From Strigops habroptila (Eukaryota; Chordata; Aves; Psittaciformes; Psittacidae), in contig NC_044278.2 of the NCBI RefSeq assembly GCF_004027225.2, forward strand, positions 61,950,243-62,014,242: a DNA stretch of 64,000 bases, in the 5' to 3' direction. Shown here piece by piece: positions 45,524 to 60,500 of this stretch (position 1 is the stretch's first letter; each line of letters starts with the position of its first letter). The position numbers were made by a program, and so were the translations under genes. The notes beneath the pieces are model-generated. The model made no database searches. It was not told where the DNA came from and saw only the letters and a list, made by a program, of their open reading frames with translations.

Positions 45524-48500
45524 CTAGGAAAACAGTCAAACCGTTAGTTTATTCTAAATGAGCATTCCCCAAAATGTATGCCAAAGAACCTATCATCCAG
45601 AAACTACTGATTTTCTGCTTTCAGACCAAAAGGGAGCTCTCACTGCTTAATGACTGAAACTGATAGAGCTGTTCTGAAAAAATCCAGCAGCCCCCTTTCT
45701 GAAAAAAGCACAATATAAGAGGTACAACTCTGATTCAAATTTCTGTTATGAGAAGTAATTGCCAATTCACTTCACAATTCTCTAAGAGGTTTTTTTGCTG
45801 ACTTAAGTTGCACACAGCACGGTTTGCATTAACACATATCACACAGCTGCACAGTTCATCCAGGTGTGTTAACTGGCTACATATTGATAATATTGAGAAG
45901 AAACATATGGTTCAATCATGCAAAAAAATCTGCAGGAAAAGCAATAGGTCACACAAATAGATGGCTTTTACTGGCTTCAGCCTCATTAACATGCTTGACA
46001 GGACATCAGCTGCATTCATTACAGATAAATCACTATGTTCAATGAAGCAGAAATAGGTTTTTTGGGGGGAGAGAAAGCTTTCAAAGAATATTTCCAGCTG
46101 TGGCAATATGACATATTACTGTTAGGAAGCACTTTTTTTTTTTTTTTACCACATGTAAAGCTGTACTTTTGGAGGCAGAAGAATTTATTCTGTCTCCACA
46201 GAGCAGAGCTGACATGGTGAAAATGACTTGCCCATCTCTCTTTACAGCAGTGTTTGCATTAGTGCTCCAATTTTCTAACTCCACATTTCTATTTCATTTT
46301 TCCCCCCTCTTTGGTTTCTAAGCTGCCACAAATCAGTATTTTCTATAAAAGAAACCCATCATCACCTCCCATGGTAAAGTGCTTCCTTTCTTTATACTGG
46401 TAAAAATTTACTGTTGTGATGTTTACAAAAAACAGTGGTCAGCTGCAATTGCTGGTAAATTCTGACTCAATTAACCATTAAAAAAAACCAACCAAGCAAT
46501 AAAAAACCCCCAACCAAACAAAAACATACTCTACTTTGTAAATTAACTAGGTAATGGTAGACAGTCTTTCTTGACTAAAAATAAGGCTCCTCTCAAAGGA
46601 CTTGATGACTTTAAAAGTCACATAAGTGAAAGACTTACCAATGTAGGCTTCAGAATCACCAATATACATTTCTATGCAATGTCCAAGCATTGTGACTGAA
46701 AATGTGTCATCTCTCCTAAGACCAAGGGCCTATTAAAAAAACAGCAGAAAGTATTCAGTAGCAGATAACACCATTTACATCTTCAGTCCACAATGGTGCT
46801 GAGTTTGTTGTTTTGTTGCTCAACAATGCTATCAGAGCAGTGCCTTCACTGTAAAAGCAAAACATTGCACAAACAAAGTAATATTGTTCTGTGAACTGGC
46901 TGAAGTAGTAATCAAGCAAAGCACAAAAACAAAACCAGAAACACATATCGAATCACAGAATCACAGAATGGTTTGGGTTGGAAAGGACCTTAAAATCATC
47001 TAGTTCCAACGCCCCTGACATCAGCAGGGACACCTTCTACTAGACCAGATTGCTCAAAGCCCTGTCCAGCCTGGCCTCAATTCCATGTCCCTGGAAGTGT
47101 TCAAGGCCGGGTATATACGTATGTGTACAGAGAGAGAATCATTCACAAACCATGAAGTATAACATATGTTGCACTTTAAAATTCTACTTCGAGGCATAGG
47201 TTGGAAGTATTTAAAGTTATTTCAGCTGCATGAAAAGTTTATGCACATAAAATGCATATGACAATTATAATATTCAATTAATTTGTAACAAAGAAGGATC
47301 CAAGTACTAAGTTTTCCAGGAAAGTGGCCAGTTTTTATTTCATCAGTAGAAAACTTAGGAAGATTTTTATGAAACAGTAAGTAACAGCATCTGTGACCAG
47401 CACTTTAATTTAAACCAGTTACATACCGTATGAAAATAGTCGATGGCACTTTCAAAATTGCCCATTAGACTGTGTATGTAGCCAATGGCAGAATAAGTAG
47501 AAGCATTTTGAGGAATTAATACTAGAGCCTGGCGATGGTATTCCAGTGCTTCTTCGTATTTCCTGTTAGGGTTAAATACAGAAGATATATTAGTAAGCTG
47601 CAGAGTGAAAGGTGTCTTTCTAGTATTGTACTGGTGTTTTCCTTATCTCAGTGGCACACAGTCCTGCAAGAACTTCAAAGTCATTGCTTCATACTCTGAA
47701 CATAACAGAATGCACTAAAGACTTGTGGTATTGACAGTTTTCTTCCTCAGTGTAATTGAGAAATCATTGTTCCCTTTGTGGAGCAAAACAGCTGCCTACA
47801 GCCAGGCCCCATTTGGAGATGATCTTAGCAATTTGATATGGTAAGTTGCTTTAAAAGTTTAATGCAGCTCATCGTAACATTAGCTTTCCTTCTGTAGCTT
47901 TCATTTTCCTCCCCCGGGGAGCAGAGGAGCAATACAAGACTAAATCACTCATTGTGCAAAGTGAGAAAAGCTCTCTGGGCAGAAATTTCACAACCCTTAC
48001 GTGCTGCATACACTGGCACTTCTATCACTTCTATTTTGCTAGTCTCTATCAGAAGAAAGGTTTACACATACACATACACATTCATTCTTTCAAATACCAG
48101 CCACCCTTCCTTTGAAAATTATCCATTAATGAGACTGCTTATTGCATTTGTTATTTTATAAAGCGAGGATTAAGTGTACATTATGGCATTACTCTGAGAA
48201 ACTGACACATTTGACATCCTAGTTCTGACTTGTTAAAGATGGCAATTGTCTATGCAGAAGAAATTTTAATGTCTATAGTTAGAATGAAATTATGCAAACA
48301 GCAACACATGAAGTTGTCAGAGGGCATTAAGTAACAATTGAGGCAGAAAAATTATGCAACTGTTTGCTTGCACCACAAACCTTTCTCATGATGCGAATGT
48401 CATTTACCTGTCCAGTTAACTACCACTGTACTTTAATATGCTGCTTTCAAATTTCAACCCCAGAATACTAGTGAGTAGACATATATCCAGTGCGTTTTTT

Positions 48501-51500
48501 CATATAATGATGTAATTTATTACGAACACTACTAAATTAGTTACTAAAGAATTTTTTAAGTTCTCAAAGCACATGTACAGCTGCCTAAATTCCCATCTTG
48601 CTTGAAAGATGCTTTACAATCATGTGGAAATACATTAGGCTGGGTTTCTGAACCTGAACAAATAACACAATGCAAGTTGTCCTAAGTGTGATGTAAGCAG
48701 TTACCAACTTATTGTGCACATTAAAAAAAAAAAAAAGACAAAAGGAATAATAACTGAAACGAGTATTTAAAAAAAACCCTGCAATTATACTTATGAATAG
48801 ATTCCAGCAGCAGTGCCTTTTGTTTGATCTTGGCAGAAGGAATAACTATTATACATCCGTATTTCATAATGAAAATGAAGACTAATTGGCAACTCAACAC
48901 AAAGCAATTACTACCAAAGCATAAATACAACTTGTATCTACCATAATCACATTCTCATTAGGAGCTTTGAAACAAAAATTACAGTATGCACCAATTTGAC
49001 AATTAAAACCATGACACTAAAAAGAAAGATATGGTACTGATTAAACAAAAGAAAACACTGGCTAAAATCAGATTAAGGTAATTAAAGAGAAAACAGTTCT
49101 CTATGTTAAAACTGTTAGATCTTGTGCATGCACTTTGCACTTTCTTTTTCTCTTCATTGAATGGAAATATGACACAGTTCTGTTCTCACAACCCATAAAG
49201 TAACACTTTCTTGCTGTGTTAATGTCACTGAGTCTTTTTCTTCAATAAAAACCCCACAGGCACTGAACCGAGCAATTAATCAGCACAAACCCCATTTTAT
49301 GTTAATTAAATCAGTGGACATACTCAAGCATGTCAGGCCTGGGACAGCAGCCAGTTAGAATTCACACCCATACTAGGATCTAAAAGCTCTACCTAATAAT
49401 AACCAACTGTTAAGGAAAGGCTTTTACATTAAGTACTTTAAGATGCATGTAGTAAACTGGATATAAGGAGCAATTAACGTATTTATCTTCACAAGCTGAT
49501 GTAGGGAGTCTTGTTCCTATAGGATACTTCTACTCTGCTCTCATGTGGTACATAATCTTGATATAAATGAGAAGCAAGCCTAGACAAAACATTTGTGCAG
49601 TATTCCAGGTAAATGAAGCTTCAGTATGCTCTGCTTACTTGAGTTTTCTGCAGACATGTCCTAAGTTGTTCAATAAAGGCTCCCACTTATCCACTGTCAC
49701 CTGCAAAATAAAAGAGCAATTCAAGTGACTGCAGCTTCCCAGACTGTAACTGAATGTTATGCTTAATTTATTGTAATTTCATATAGAAACATATTTTTTG
49801 CCTTTTCCTGTAGCACTGAAGATAAACCGCGATGGTTCTCATCTAAAACCCCAACATACTCCATTACAAGTAAATGGTCCAACTTTTAAAGTCAAATTTA
49901 TATTTTATTGCTTCTATCTTAAAATAAGCATAGCATATTTTGTCACAAGATATTGCAGAATTTCCTGGAGTTTTACACATTTGTGAATGTGAATGTTATT
50001 AGGAAAAATACCTCATTTCCAATAGCTTTGATTTTTTCCAGTGCATCAAGAAACCACTTTTCTGCAGTTTTCCAGCTAAGAATTCAGGAGGTGGAGGAAA
50101 GAAAAGTAAATTAGTGAAGAGTTTTCATTAGTGGCATAAGAAAACTGTTTTACAAGGAACAGTTCTTTAACATTATTTCGTCATATGAGTGAAATTAGAT
50201 GTAAAAACTAATTTACGTTTGGCTATACGGTGCATGTGCTCCTAAGAGCTAACAAGACAAAGTTACAAATCAGAAGCAAACTGAGAATATTCACTAAACA
50301 CATCTTAGATCTGTTAGGGTTTTTTCCCCAGAATATTTCAGGAGATTTGGAATCTCCTGAGCTGACAAAACATTTTGCTGTACAAAATTTTATAGCATGT
50401 GTCTCACTGCACACTTGTGTGTGCAGACAGATGATAGATGCCTTTTCAAGGCATGCAGCTACACAGTGAAAGGCACACACAAGATGATGATCATAGAATG
50501 TGTTGGAAGGGACCTTAAATATCATCGAGTTCCAACCCCCCTGCCACGGGCAGGGACACCTTCCACCAGACCAGGCTGCTCAAAGCCCCATCCAGCCTGG
50601 CCTTGAACACTGCCAGGGATGGGGCAGCCACAGCTTCTCTGGGCAACCTGTGCCAGTGTCTCACCACCCTCACAGTAAAGAACTTCTTCCTAATATCTAA
50701 TATAAATCTGTCCTCTTTTAAAGCCATTCCCCCTTGTCCTGCCACTAGATGCCCTTGTAAAAAGTCCCTCTCCAGATTTCTTTTAGGCCTCTTTAAGTAT
50801 TGGAAGGTATGAGGTACTGGTAATCAATCTCTGCAAGTTCCTCAAGCATTAAATTTTTTCCTCATTAGAACTTAAACAACAAATAACAATGTAGAAATCA
50901 AGGGTTTAGGGTAAACAACATTCGAGAACCAAAAGAAACTATAGTTCAATGTAAGTACTTTAGCAGATATATTGGCACATTACACTTCAGGATAATCCGT
51001 ATTTAAGATTGTATTTAATTGTATTTTGCAAGCTTACTCTCCATTTTGAAATGCAACCACTCCAACTTCATGCATAACAAAAGGATCTTCAGGTGCAATA
51101 CTTAAAGCTTGGCTGAAAAACCTTTCAGCTAACTTTGAGTTGTTGGTCAAACCATATTCCAGTCCAATATAGAGCATTGGCAAATGACACCTAAAAAAAA
51201 AAAACCAAACAAAAAACCAAACCACAATAAAACAAACATCCGCTTATCAGGAATGGCATCACAAACTATAAAGAAATGCTGTGTTTGCATATCTTTATGT
51301 ACATCCAAGTAAAAGCTGTTTTAAATGGACTGTTAACCTAAGGGGCAATTTAAGACTTTACATCTTTGTTAGTTATTGACTAACTCTGACTAAAAATTTG
51401 AACTCCAACACATAATTGTAACGTGCATCTGGAATCACATTTTCTCAATGCTTAAGTTAATTCTGAGCGGTTTTTTTGACGCGTTTCCCTCATATATTTG

Positions 51501-54500
51501 ATTTACAAATAGAATATTGAAGAAGTAGTAACTAAAGGGATTACATTTACCATTAACTACAATGAAATACAGTAGTTTTATATGCAGCATGCCCATGATT
51601 AGTCTGCGACTCATTTTACAACCTCCTCCACAGCATGAAACAGCTGTTCAAGATATTACTATACAGCAGTTTATGACCTGGTGTGACAAACATGATTCAC
51701 AAATTTCAGAGAACTTTCAGGTCGAACACAGATTACTTGAATATAAAGCTTGACTTTAGAATTTACAAAAATCACAACAGTAATCACAAATAATGCAGTT
51801 AAATGTAGATGATGAAATTATTTGGGTTTTTTTTCTCCTTTGTTCTCTACCAGGTAACTGTTAAAAATGTGTTCCTACTATTTGAAGGGATATAGATGAA
51901 TATTCTACACTATTTACAGATTAATTTTTATATTCCTGAATATGACATTTTTGACATACCCTTTCATAAGCTGTGCAGCTGTGAAGTACGCAGCCATTGC
52001 TTGGTCATGCTCACTCTCAACTGCAAATGAATGTCCATAAGCTATCCACGCAGGCCCGTAGGTTCGCTCAAGTGTAGTAGCTTTGCTAAAAACAAGAGCA
52101 AGTCACAAGCAAACACATCTGAAATTAAACTTCATCTGCTCCAGATGACTATTTACATAGCAATGATAGGCCACACAGGTATCTATTAAAATAATCTTCT
52201 GTTATGACCAGTGGTAAACAAAGTTAATTTTAAAAGTTCAAACTATTTAGCACTTCAAAGTATCAAGTATTTTCAAGAATTCACTGTATTATTTCTGTTG
52301 CTGTTCATGGACAGCAGGAATTATTTGATAGTAGTGAACAGGAACAACAATATAATAAGTGAATTGGGCAAATTATAAAAAGCATTTCTAGCTATACGTT
52401 TCAAAATAAATATATTCTATCATATAGATATAAATATATAAATATTTTCTATCACATACAGAAGACCTACAGGAAAGGGTGTTGGACTGACTGACCAACC
52501 AGTCCAAGGTTGCTTGCGCAAAAAGAACGACAGCCAAATGTCAGAATGTTCTATCTAATTCTTCCCTTTAAGACCTGAAGCTGGGAGACTGCCTGAGTGT
52601 CCTTAAACTAAGAACTGAGGCTTGATTACCTAGCTGTAGTAAGCTTGACAGCACGAGCGAACGCAGGACTACACCTGCCCGTAACAGAAAGGTGACCGCC
52701 AAAAGAGATACCACATAGGTCTGTCATTTTAAAAGTATCTAGATGGATGAGGTCTAAATTACTGTATCAAGAAAAGGGTATCAACAAAGGAACTATTTTA
52801 GTAGTCACCAGTTTATTGAGGCTACTGTTTATGAGTTTTCAATCAGTGGTGAACATGAAATATTTATTTAGCAAGTGAGCAACAGATTCACTATGGAAAA
52901 ACAGAAAGATAAAATTTACCTGAGATATCTTCTGGCATGTTCATTTTTGTGGCCAACCATGAGGTAGTAGCATCCTACTGCAAACCACGACACCTATGCA
53001 TTAAAATCAAAATAGAGTATTAGATATATCACACTGATTTTAGTGAAACATCACCATAAGTGACGCAAACCAGAGGAACAGATTATAATTAGAAGTTAGG
53101 AACATTTTCACTGAAATCAGAGTAAGCTCTTCAAATTATTTGATATTATAGACAAGCTAAAACTGTTGGCATGTGCATCTCTAACCGGGTTTGTTCAGCC
53201 TCATGAAGAGAGCCCTAAGTGGAAAGCTTATTGCTGTCTTCAATTATCTAATGGGAGGGAACACAGACAGCAGAGGCAGACTCTTCTCCAAGGTGCAGTG
53301 ATAGGATGGGAGGCAATGGGTACAAGTTGCAACCCTGAAAATTCAGACTGAGTAAAAGGAAAACAATTTTCACCACGAAGGTGATTAAACATTGGAAAAG
53401 TTTGCCCAGAGAGCCACAGACATTTATGGAATTCTGTGGCATTTGTTTTAAATTATTATTCAAAGTGAGTACTTCACATTGAGTATATTTTACATGTACT
53501 TTGTTTTAGATAAAAACCCTTCATAAAAGAAAATTCCAATGCATAGAAAATAAAAGCAGTAAACCCTTTTTACTACCTCCACCCAGAAACAGATATTGAA
53601 TTTTGTGGCTCAAACTGACAGTTGCATTACAACTTTTATCTGCTTTCACCTAGAAAAAGCTACCTGGCAATGAAAGCTTAGAACAACTTACAGGATTATT
53701 TGGGTACAAGTCCACCAGTTTGTGAGAAAGATAGAAAAGCTCTACATAGTGGGAGGAAAAAAGAAAAGAAAATTAAAATGTGCTAAAACATGAAGATATT
53801 TCAAACCCTTAAGCTTTCTATATAAAATCTCCTGAACATCTAATGTTATTAATACGTAAGTGAACAAAAATGTTTTCTGTTGCATGGTAATGCTTCAAGC
53901 TGCCTCAAAATAGATTCAGTTTTGCGATTAACTAAAACCAAACAAACCAACCCCATCAGTCTTCACAGCACATAAATAAGCAGCTATACATCCCACCCCT
54001 CAAGAATTCCACAACAGCTTAGCTCATGAACATATATTCAAATAAATGCATGTAGTATTACACTTGCATGTATCTTGTCCAGACAAAACACTATTGAACT
54101 TCCTACATTCGAAAGGTCTAACATACTGGCTAGATCAGTTTCGAAGCACAATCCTGTACATTAATATGCTGAATGTAGGACAAAAGCAAATAAATTATTA
54201 TATTGTTTGCAATAATTCTCCATGAGTACTTTTCTAATTAAAATATTAACTCTAGTTATTAGAATAACTACAGATTTTGCAGGAACAGCAGAAGCAATCA
54301 GATGCAGGATTACAATTCTGTTGCCTATGCAATTTCAAAGGAAATAGCATTATGGTACAGTCTTACTTCAGTCCCTGGGAAGGTTATGGAGTGAATCCTC
54401 CTGGGGGCTATCACAAGACAAATGAAGCACATGACCGGGAAAAGCCAGCACGGATTCACCAGAAGCAAATTGTGCTTGACAAACCTGACTGCCTTCTATG

Positions 54501-57500
54501 ACAAAGTAACCTGCTCAGATGATGCAGGACAAGCAGTGGACACTGTCTACCTGGATTTCTCCAAGGCTTTCGATACAGTTTCCCACAGCCTCTGCCTGGA
54601 AGCCGTGACGTGTCACGGTCTTGACAAGTGGTCTGTGTGGTAGGTGAGGAACTGGCTGACAGGCTGCACCCAGAAGGTGGTGGCAAATAGCTCCTTTTCA
54701 AACTAGTCACTAGTGGGGTCCTCCAGGGATTAATAGTGGGCTGAACACTGTTCAGTGTCTTCACTGAACTGGATGAAGTTTGCCGATGATACCAAACCAA
54801 CTGGGGAAGTGGACACTTTGGAAGGGAGAGTCATCCTGCAGGAAGGCCTGCGTAGGTTGGAAAAGCAGGCTAACAAGAACCTTATGAAGTTCAACAAGAA
54901 CAAATGTAACATCTTGCACCTACGTAAACACAATGCAGGAGTGCGGCACAGGCTCGGATCTACCTGGCTAGCAAGAAGCTTTGTGAAAGGGACCTCAGGG
55001 TCCTGGTGGCCAGCAAGCTCAATATTACTGAACAGTGTGCTCCTGTGGCAAAGAAAGCCAATGGGAAGCTGGGTTACATCAACAAGGGCTTCAATCAGCA
55101 GAGATAAAGATGTCATTGTCCCTGTCAGTGCTTGTCAGGCCACACCTGGAATACCATGCTCAGTTTTGGTCCCCACTATGCAAAAAAAGAGGTGGACAGG
55201 GCGGAGGGGGTCCAGAGAAGGGCCAAAAAGATGACCAAAGGTCTGGGAAGCCTGCCATGAGGAAAGGCTGAGAGAAGTGGGTCTGCTCAGCCTTGAGAAA
55301 AGAAGGCTCAGGGGAGACATTACCACCATGTTCCAGTATTCAGAGGGTGGCTAGAAATAATATGGAGGCTTCCTTCTTACAAGGAGTCACATGGAAAAAG
55401 AGGAGGGGCAGTGACTACAAGTTACTCCTTAGGAGATTACAGCTGGACACAAGAGGAAAAGTTTTTTACAATGGGAACAATCAACCATTGGAATAATCGC
55501 CCCAGGAAAAGTGGTAGATTTCCCAATACTGGACACTTCTGAGATTTGTCTGGACAGGGTGCTGGGACATCCTGTCTACGCTGTGCTTTTGCCAAGAAAG
55601 GTTGGACCAGATGATCATTGGGGTCCCTTCCAACCTGGTATTCTATGATTCTATGATAAAATTTCTATTTCTTCAGAGTACAGTGTTCTTAAATTGATGA
55701 ATTTGTCCTGGAGTGCTTTGCATAAATTCTTGGCTTCAGAAAAAATCAAATATGAAAACTGGTTTACAAAATACCAACTTATTTACAAAATGATTCTCAA
55801 GGTAGGCTTAAAAGAAAAAAAACAGTACTGGCCACATTTTCAGATGTAGTTAACTGTAACCGAAAAGTACATTTGCTAAACATTGAGAAGTACTGCTATA
55901 CCTAATGACCTATTTGCGTACATACAATGCACCATCCTTTAAGAGACTGTAAATCATATGAGCTCCTTTGCTCTATTTTCCAATTGGTTTTAAAGACATT
56001 CAAGCTCCTCACGTGATTTGGATGATTTTATGCATTCTGAAATGAGAAAAAGCCATCCCAGCTGCAAGTAAGCTATTCTTTTAATTCCAACAAAGATGCT
56101 GCATGATTACTAACTTATTTGAACTAAAAAGAGGCCTTCACAACAACAATCTAGATTTTTTTCTAATATGGAATAAGCATACCTACCTAAGCATACACAC
56201 TGCTGAAAAGGTCCTTCTAGTTTTAATTGATGTATTTTATTGCTGAGCAGAAAAAGTACACCTAGATACTCCGTGAAGATCACCTCAAACCAGAAATCAA
56301 ACAGCAAAAATTCTCCGTTGCCCAGAGAAGCTGTGGCTGCCCCATCCCTGGCAGTGTTCAAGGCCAGGTTAGATGGGACTTGGAGCAACCTGCTCTAGTA
56401 GAAGGTGTCCCTGCCCATGGCAGGGAGTTGGGTCCCTTCTAACCCGAACCATTCTACAATATGAAGCAGTGTAGCTCACTAACTAACTGGCTACATAGCC
56501 CAGTGCGTAAGAGATAGCACTCAATCATTAATGAATAAAGACTCTTTGCACTACTTCTCCCCCCCAAACAGCTCTGAAACGCCCTTCTTTTCCAGGTACC
56601 ACTGTTCTCCTGAAACTGCAGGTAGGAATTAAAATAGATGCAATTTTTAAAATGGTATCTAAGGGAGTTTCTTGGCATCCTTAATTATTTTTTAAAATTG
56701 AATCTTTACAATTTTCTTTTGACCCATATTAAATGTTGTGTTTCTTACCATTTGCTTTGTTAAGCTCCACAAGCGTCCCTATATGCACAGGTAAACAATT
56801 TGCATGGAAAGGATCTTTTTCCATTACTCTAAAAAATAAAAAAATAAATAAAAAATCTGCAATGCACATTTCCAAAATTGTAATGTGTTATAAGCAAGCT
56901 GCTTTTATAGTATGTAATGGTCCAGTTAACTACCACTTCAGGCACTGGGAAACTCTTTGTGACTAGAAAGTAACTATTAACAGCATAATAAAAGCTATCT
57001 TGAGACCAGAAAAATAACTATTACTATAGCTTAACAAAAGAGAGTAACAGAAATCTCTGGCAAGCTGAATACACAATTGGAAAAACAGAATACAATGCAC
57101 ATTTTTTTGCAGGTCACTTTATCTTTTCCATGCATTTGACAGAAACTTTCAAGCAGTAGTCCTCAACTTTCTGAGCTTAACACTAAGCAGTATGCCTTAG
57201 GAAACGTATTTAGCTCAGTTTTAATTTTTTATTTCCTGTGGCATTCAGAAATGGAAGACAAGACAGTCTGCAGGACATGGCATGTAGGCATGTGCCTTTC
57301 CTGTAAGCATTTGGTGAACTAAGCAGAAAAAACCAGATGTCTTGAACTCCTGAACAATCTCTTAAATCAGAGGTACAACATTACGACTCTATTCTCCAAG
57401 AAGTACACCTTGGAACAGTTAAAAGTTTAGTTGACATTTTTAATAGTTCAAAGTACTTCAAATGAAAAGTATCAAAGAACATATAAACAAGTATATTAAA

Positions 57501-60500
57501 TCCTCTCTTGAAAGGAGTCTAAAACTTTGAAGTTATATGGACTTCTCAGACTCTCATTTCCAAGCTCTGGCATCTAGGATAGCCTTCTCCTTAGGAGACA
57601 TTAACTCCTGCCGCTTTCTGCTAGACAAGGTGTGGCATTTAAGTTTCAGAAACAAAAATATAATAGTATAATTTTATTTACTTAATTGGAGTAATTTATT
57701 TCAACAGGATCATGATTTTACTGAGATGTTTAAACTCACCCTGAGAGTCAGCATTCTCTACAGCCTTCCCAAAAATCTTGCCTGTACTGGGCTCCATGGG
57801 ATATTCTATGTAGTTATGACTTGTTTCAACTAAGAAAAAGCTGTACTATTAAAAATAAAAACAACCAAAACCCCCTTCCATTTTATTATACTAATATTCT
57901 GAGACTATGCATTACTTAACAAAAATACAGTTTTCTTAAAAAGGTAGTTGTCAGGCCAGCAGAAAAAACAGCTCCACAACCATATGTTCAGATTTACAGT
58001 AGTTGAGAAGCAATCCATGTTGTTGTTCTGACCCATCTGGCAACCAAGCAGCAGTGTATACCTGGGCTACGTAACAACTGAGACACAAAAAGTGGCATAT
58101 TAAAATGAACGTAACTTTTAATCAGCCAGAGAAATTGTACTTCCTAACTAACCAACTGATCCAAACCTCTTCACTCTGAAGACCAAAGAAGAAGTAGGTA
58201 GAGAGAACACAGAAATCAAAGTACAAGAGTAAGGATGGATGAAGGGAAGTGCAGCACACTGCTGATTAACTGGACTTTTAGTTTGGATACTTCTGCTACA
58301 TACCACAAAAATAATGCGTCTTGCCAGACACAAACTACACATTTTAACTTCCTTAAATCTTTCTATCAAATTGCAATGTATATCAGTGCATAGAACAATG
58401 ATATTCACTGTAAATCCAGGCCTAATTATTATACTTCACCATATGAGAAGAAAACCCTCAAAGTTGCTTTGTATACTTACACTGAAGTAAGCTTGTAACA
58501 CATTTTGAAGTCACAGTTATAATAATGTCTTTCAGCTAAGGATACTACCACATCCAGGTTTTCCTGAAGACCGTCTACTGATTCAGGAATCAGCGTTTCA
58601 CTGGGTTTATTATACTGAAAGACATAAGAAACAACATGTGAAACAACCACCAATCTAAAATCAGAGGGTATATAAGTATTAGCATTTGTAATTCTAGAAA
58701 AATATTTAAGAAGTATTAAGCTTCTTAAAATTCTTAGTTTTAAACTGAAACATAAAACTAAATTTTTTGGGTAATGTTTCTTTATAATGTACTTGAAAGT
58801 TCATTTAGAACATGAAAGATGCTTTCCATTGTCAGTAGTATAAGTGTAGGCTGTAGAAATGAATACCGAGCAATATATAGCTGACTTTCAGTGCTCTCAT
58901 TATCTTTGGAAAAACGTAGTCTGGAATAATGTTGGTATATCCTAGTATTTTTGGGTATCTGACACTTTGCCTACCTTATTGATGTTCTTTTTCCTCACTT
59001 AGAAGTTTTTCAAGAAATAAAGCTAAAAATCAGAATTTCAAGTTGTCACCATACCAGAAAATAAGTACACAGAACTGTTATACTACCCCCATAAAGTGAT
59101 ATCTACTGCATCATAAATTCTGAAGTAACCAAAACTACAAAGCCCTTATTTATTCCAGTGTTCAGAATAAACTGAATCCAAGAAAATTTACACCTGAAGT
59201 CAAGACTTTCAATCTCCAGCTTTTCAGTTAGTTTGGGGTTTACCTTTTTCAATTTATTCTCAAATAAAAAGTGAAGCAGTTCTTGTTCTTCTTCTGTACA
59301 TTGTCTACTAAGAGGTAGAGATTCAAGAAGTTCTTTTTCTGTGGAATTAAAAAAGAAATTTAAGTGATCATATTACAGAAGAAATAGCAAGATCCAACAT
59401 TTTAAGGACTTAGAGATGCAAATAATTTTGATGCTCATCCTGAATCAAGGAAGATTACAGTACAGATACACTAAACCAGATAATACTAGTAATTATGGAA
59501 ATAAACTATTTAATTCTTAGTTTTTCCTTCCGCACTTTTTATGTTAATTAAGATGGCTCTAACACACCACTATTTTTAATTTACTCTACATTCCAAATGT
59601 TATCACTCGGAATGCTATACTAACCACTGCCTACTAAAATTAAGCAAACACCAGTAGGGTTTTGTGATTTCAAAGCCTCTGAAATTGAGAACACAGGAAA
59701 AATGTTTAGGCTGGGCAGAGAGCATGGGAGCTTCCAGAGCTAACAAACAGGACAGCTGGGTTACTTTGTTTCTTTTCATTCTTAGCACTGCAAGACTGGA
59801 AAATACAGTTCAAATGTAAATTTGAGTGGATTATGATTTTCACTCATTTCGTACATTTTCTATTCTGAACATTTTAAAGCCTGTTACTTATAGTATTGCT
59901 TTAATTATTATCCAGGAAAAAGGCATATTGAGAAAGCAGCTAAATTTTACTTGTATTTGAGAAATACTGCTATCCAGACCTTCTTGTGCCGTCAGCATAT
60001 GGTGCGATGTTAAAAGATCAAATGCTTCAAAGCAGTAAACATCAAGCTTCAAGGCCTCTTTGTAGCTGTATGTTGCTAGGGTTCTGTTATCCAAAGCATC
60101 ATAGATCTTCCCTCGCAAAAGGCATATAGAGCTCTTGATCTGGTGGAAAAGCAGGGCTGGAGGTCAAAGACTGAATCAATGTTTGTAATTTGGTTTTGAG
60201 CACAAATCAAATGGGCTCCCTGAAAAGTAAAAAGCATTTCATGTATGACAGAACCTGGTTTTCTAGTGCTGTCTTTACATAAAATATTGTCTCTACTATC
60301 TCAAAAAGTCAAATGAATGCTCTGCCAGGTTATCTACTGCCAAACAAACACATGCTTGAAGTAAGCAGGACAGATCTTTTCTACTTCCGGCATCCAGCTC
60401 TCTGATATTGAGTTGTAAGCTAATTAGAGTAAATTCTCTTCATACTCAATATGGGGAAATAGTCACTTCCAAAGGTGATTCACGTCTTTGTTGACTGTGA

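Larger units (their letters stand above)
53742..56748 (-). other. CDC16 intron carrying two CR1 copies
   Basis: 3.0 kb intron. Nearly half is the long CR1 remnant at 54358-55657; a second CR1 fragment is at 56312-56458. The remainder is AT-rich without recognised features. Confidence 0.75.

Noticed and set aside
52482-52507. Small hairpin as a possible RNA gene
   Set aside because: The stem is only 8 bp, no tRNA, snoRNA or microRNA features were seen, and it lies in an unremarkable intron.
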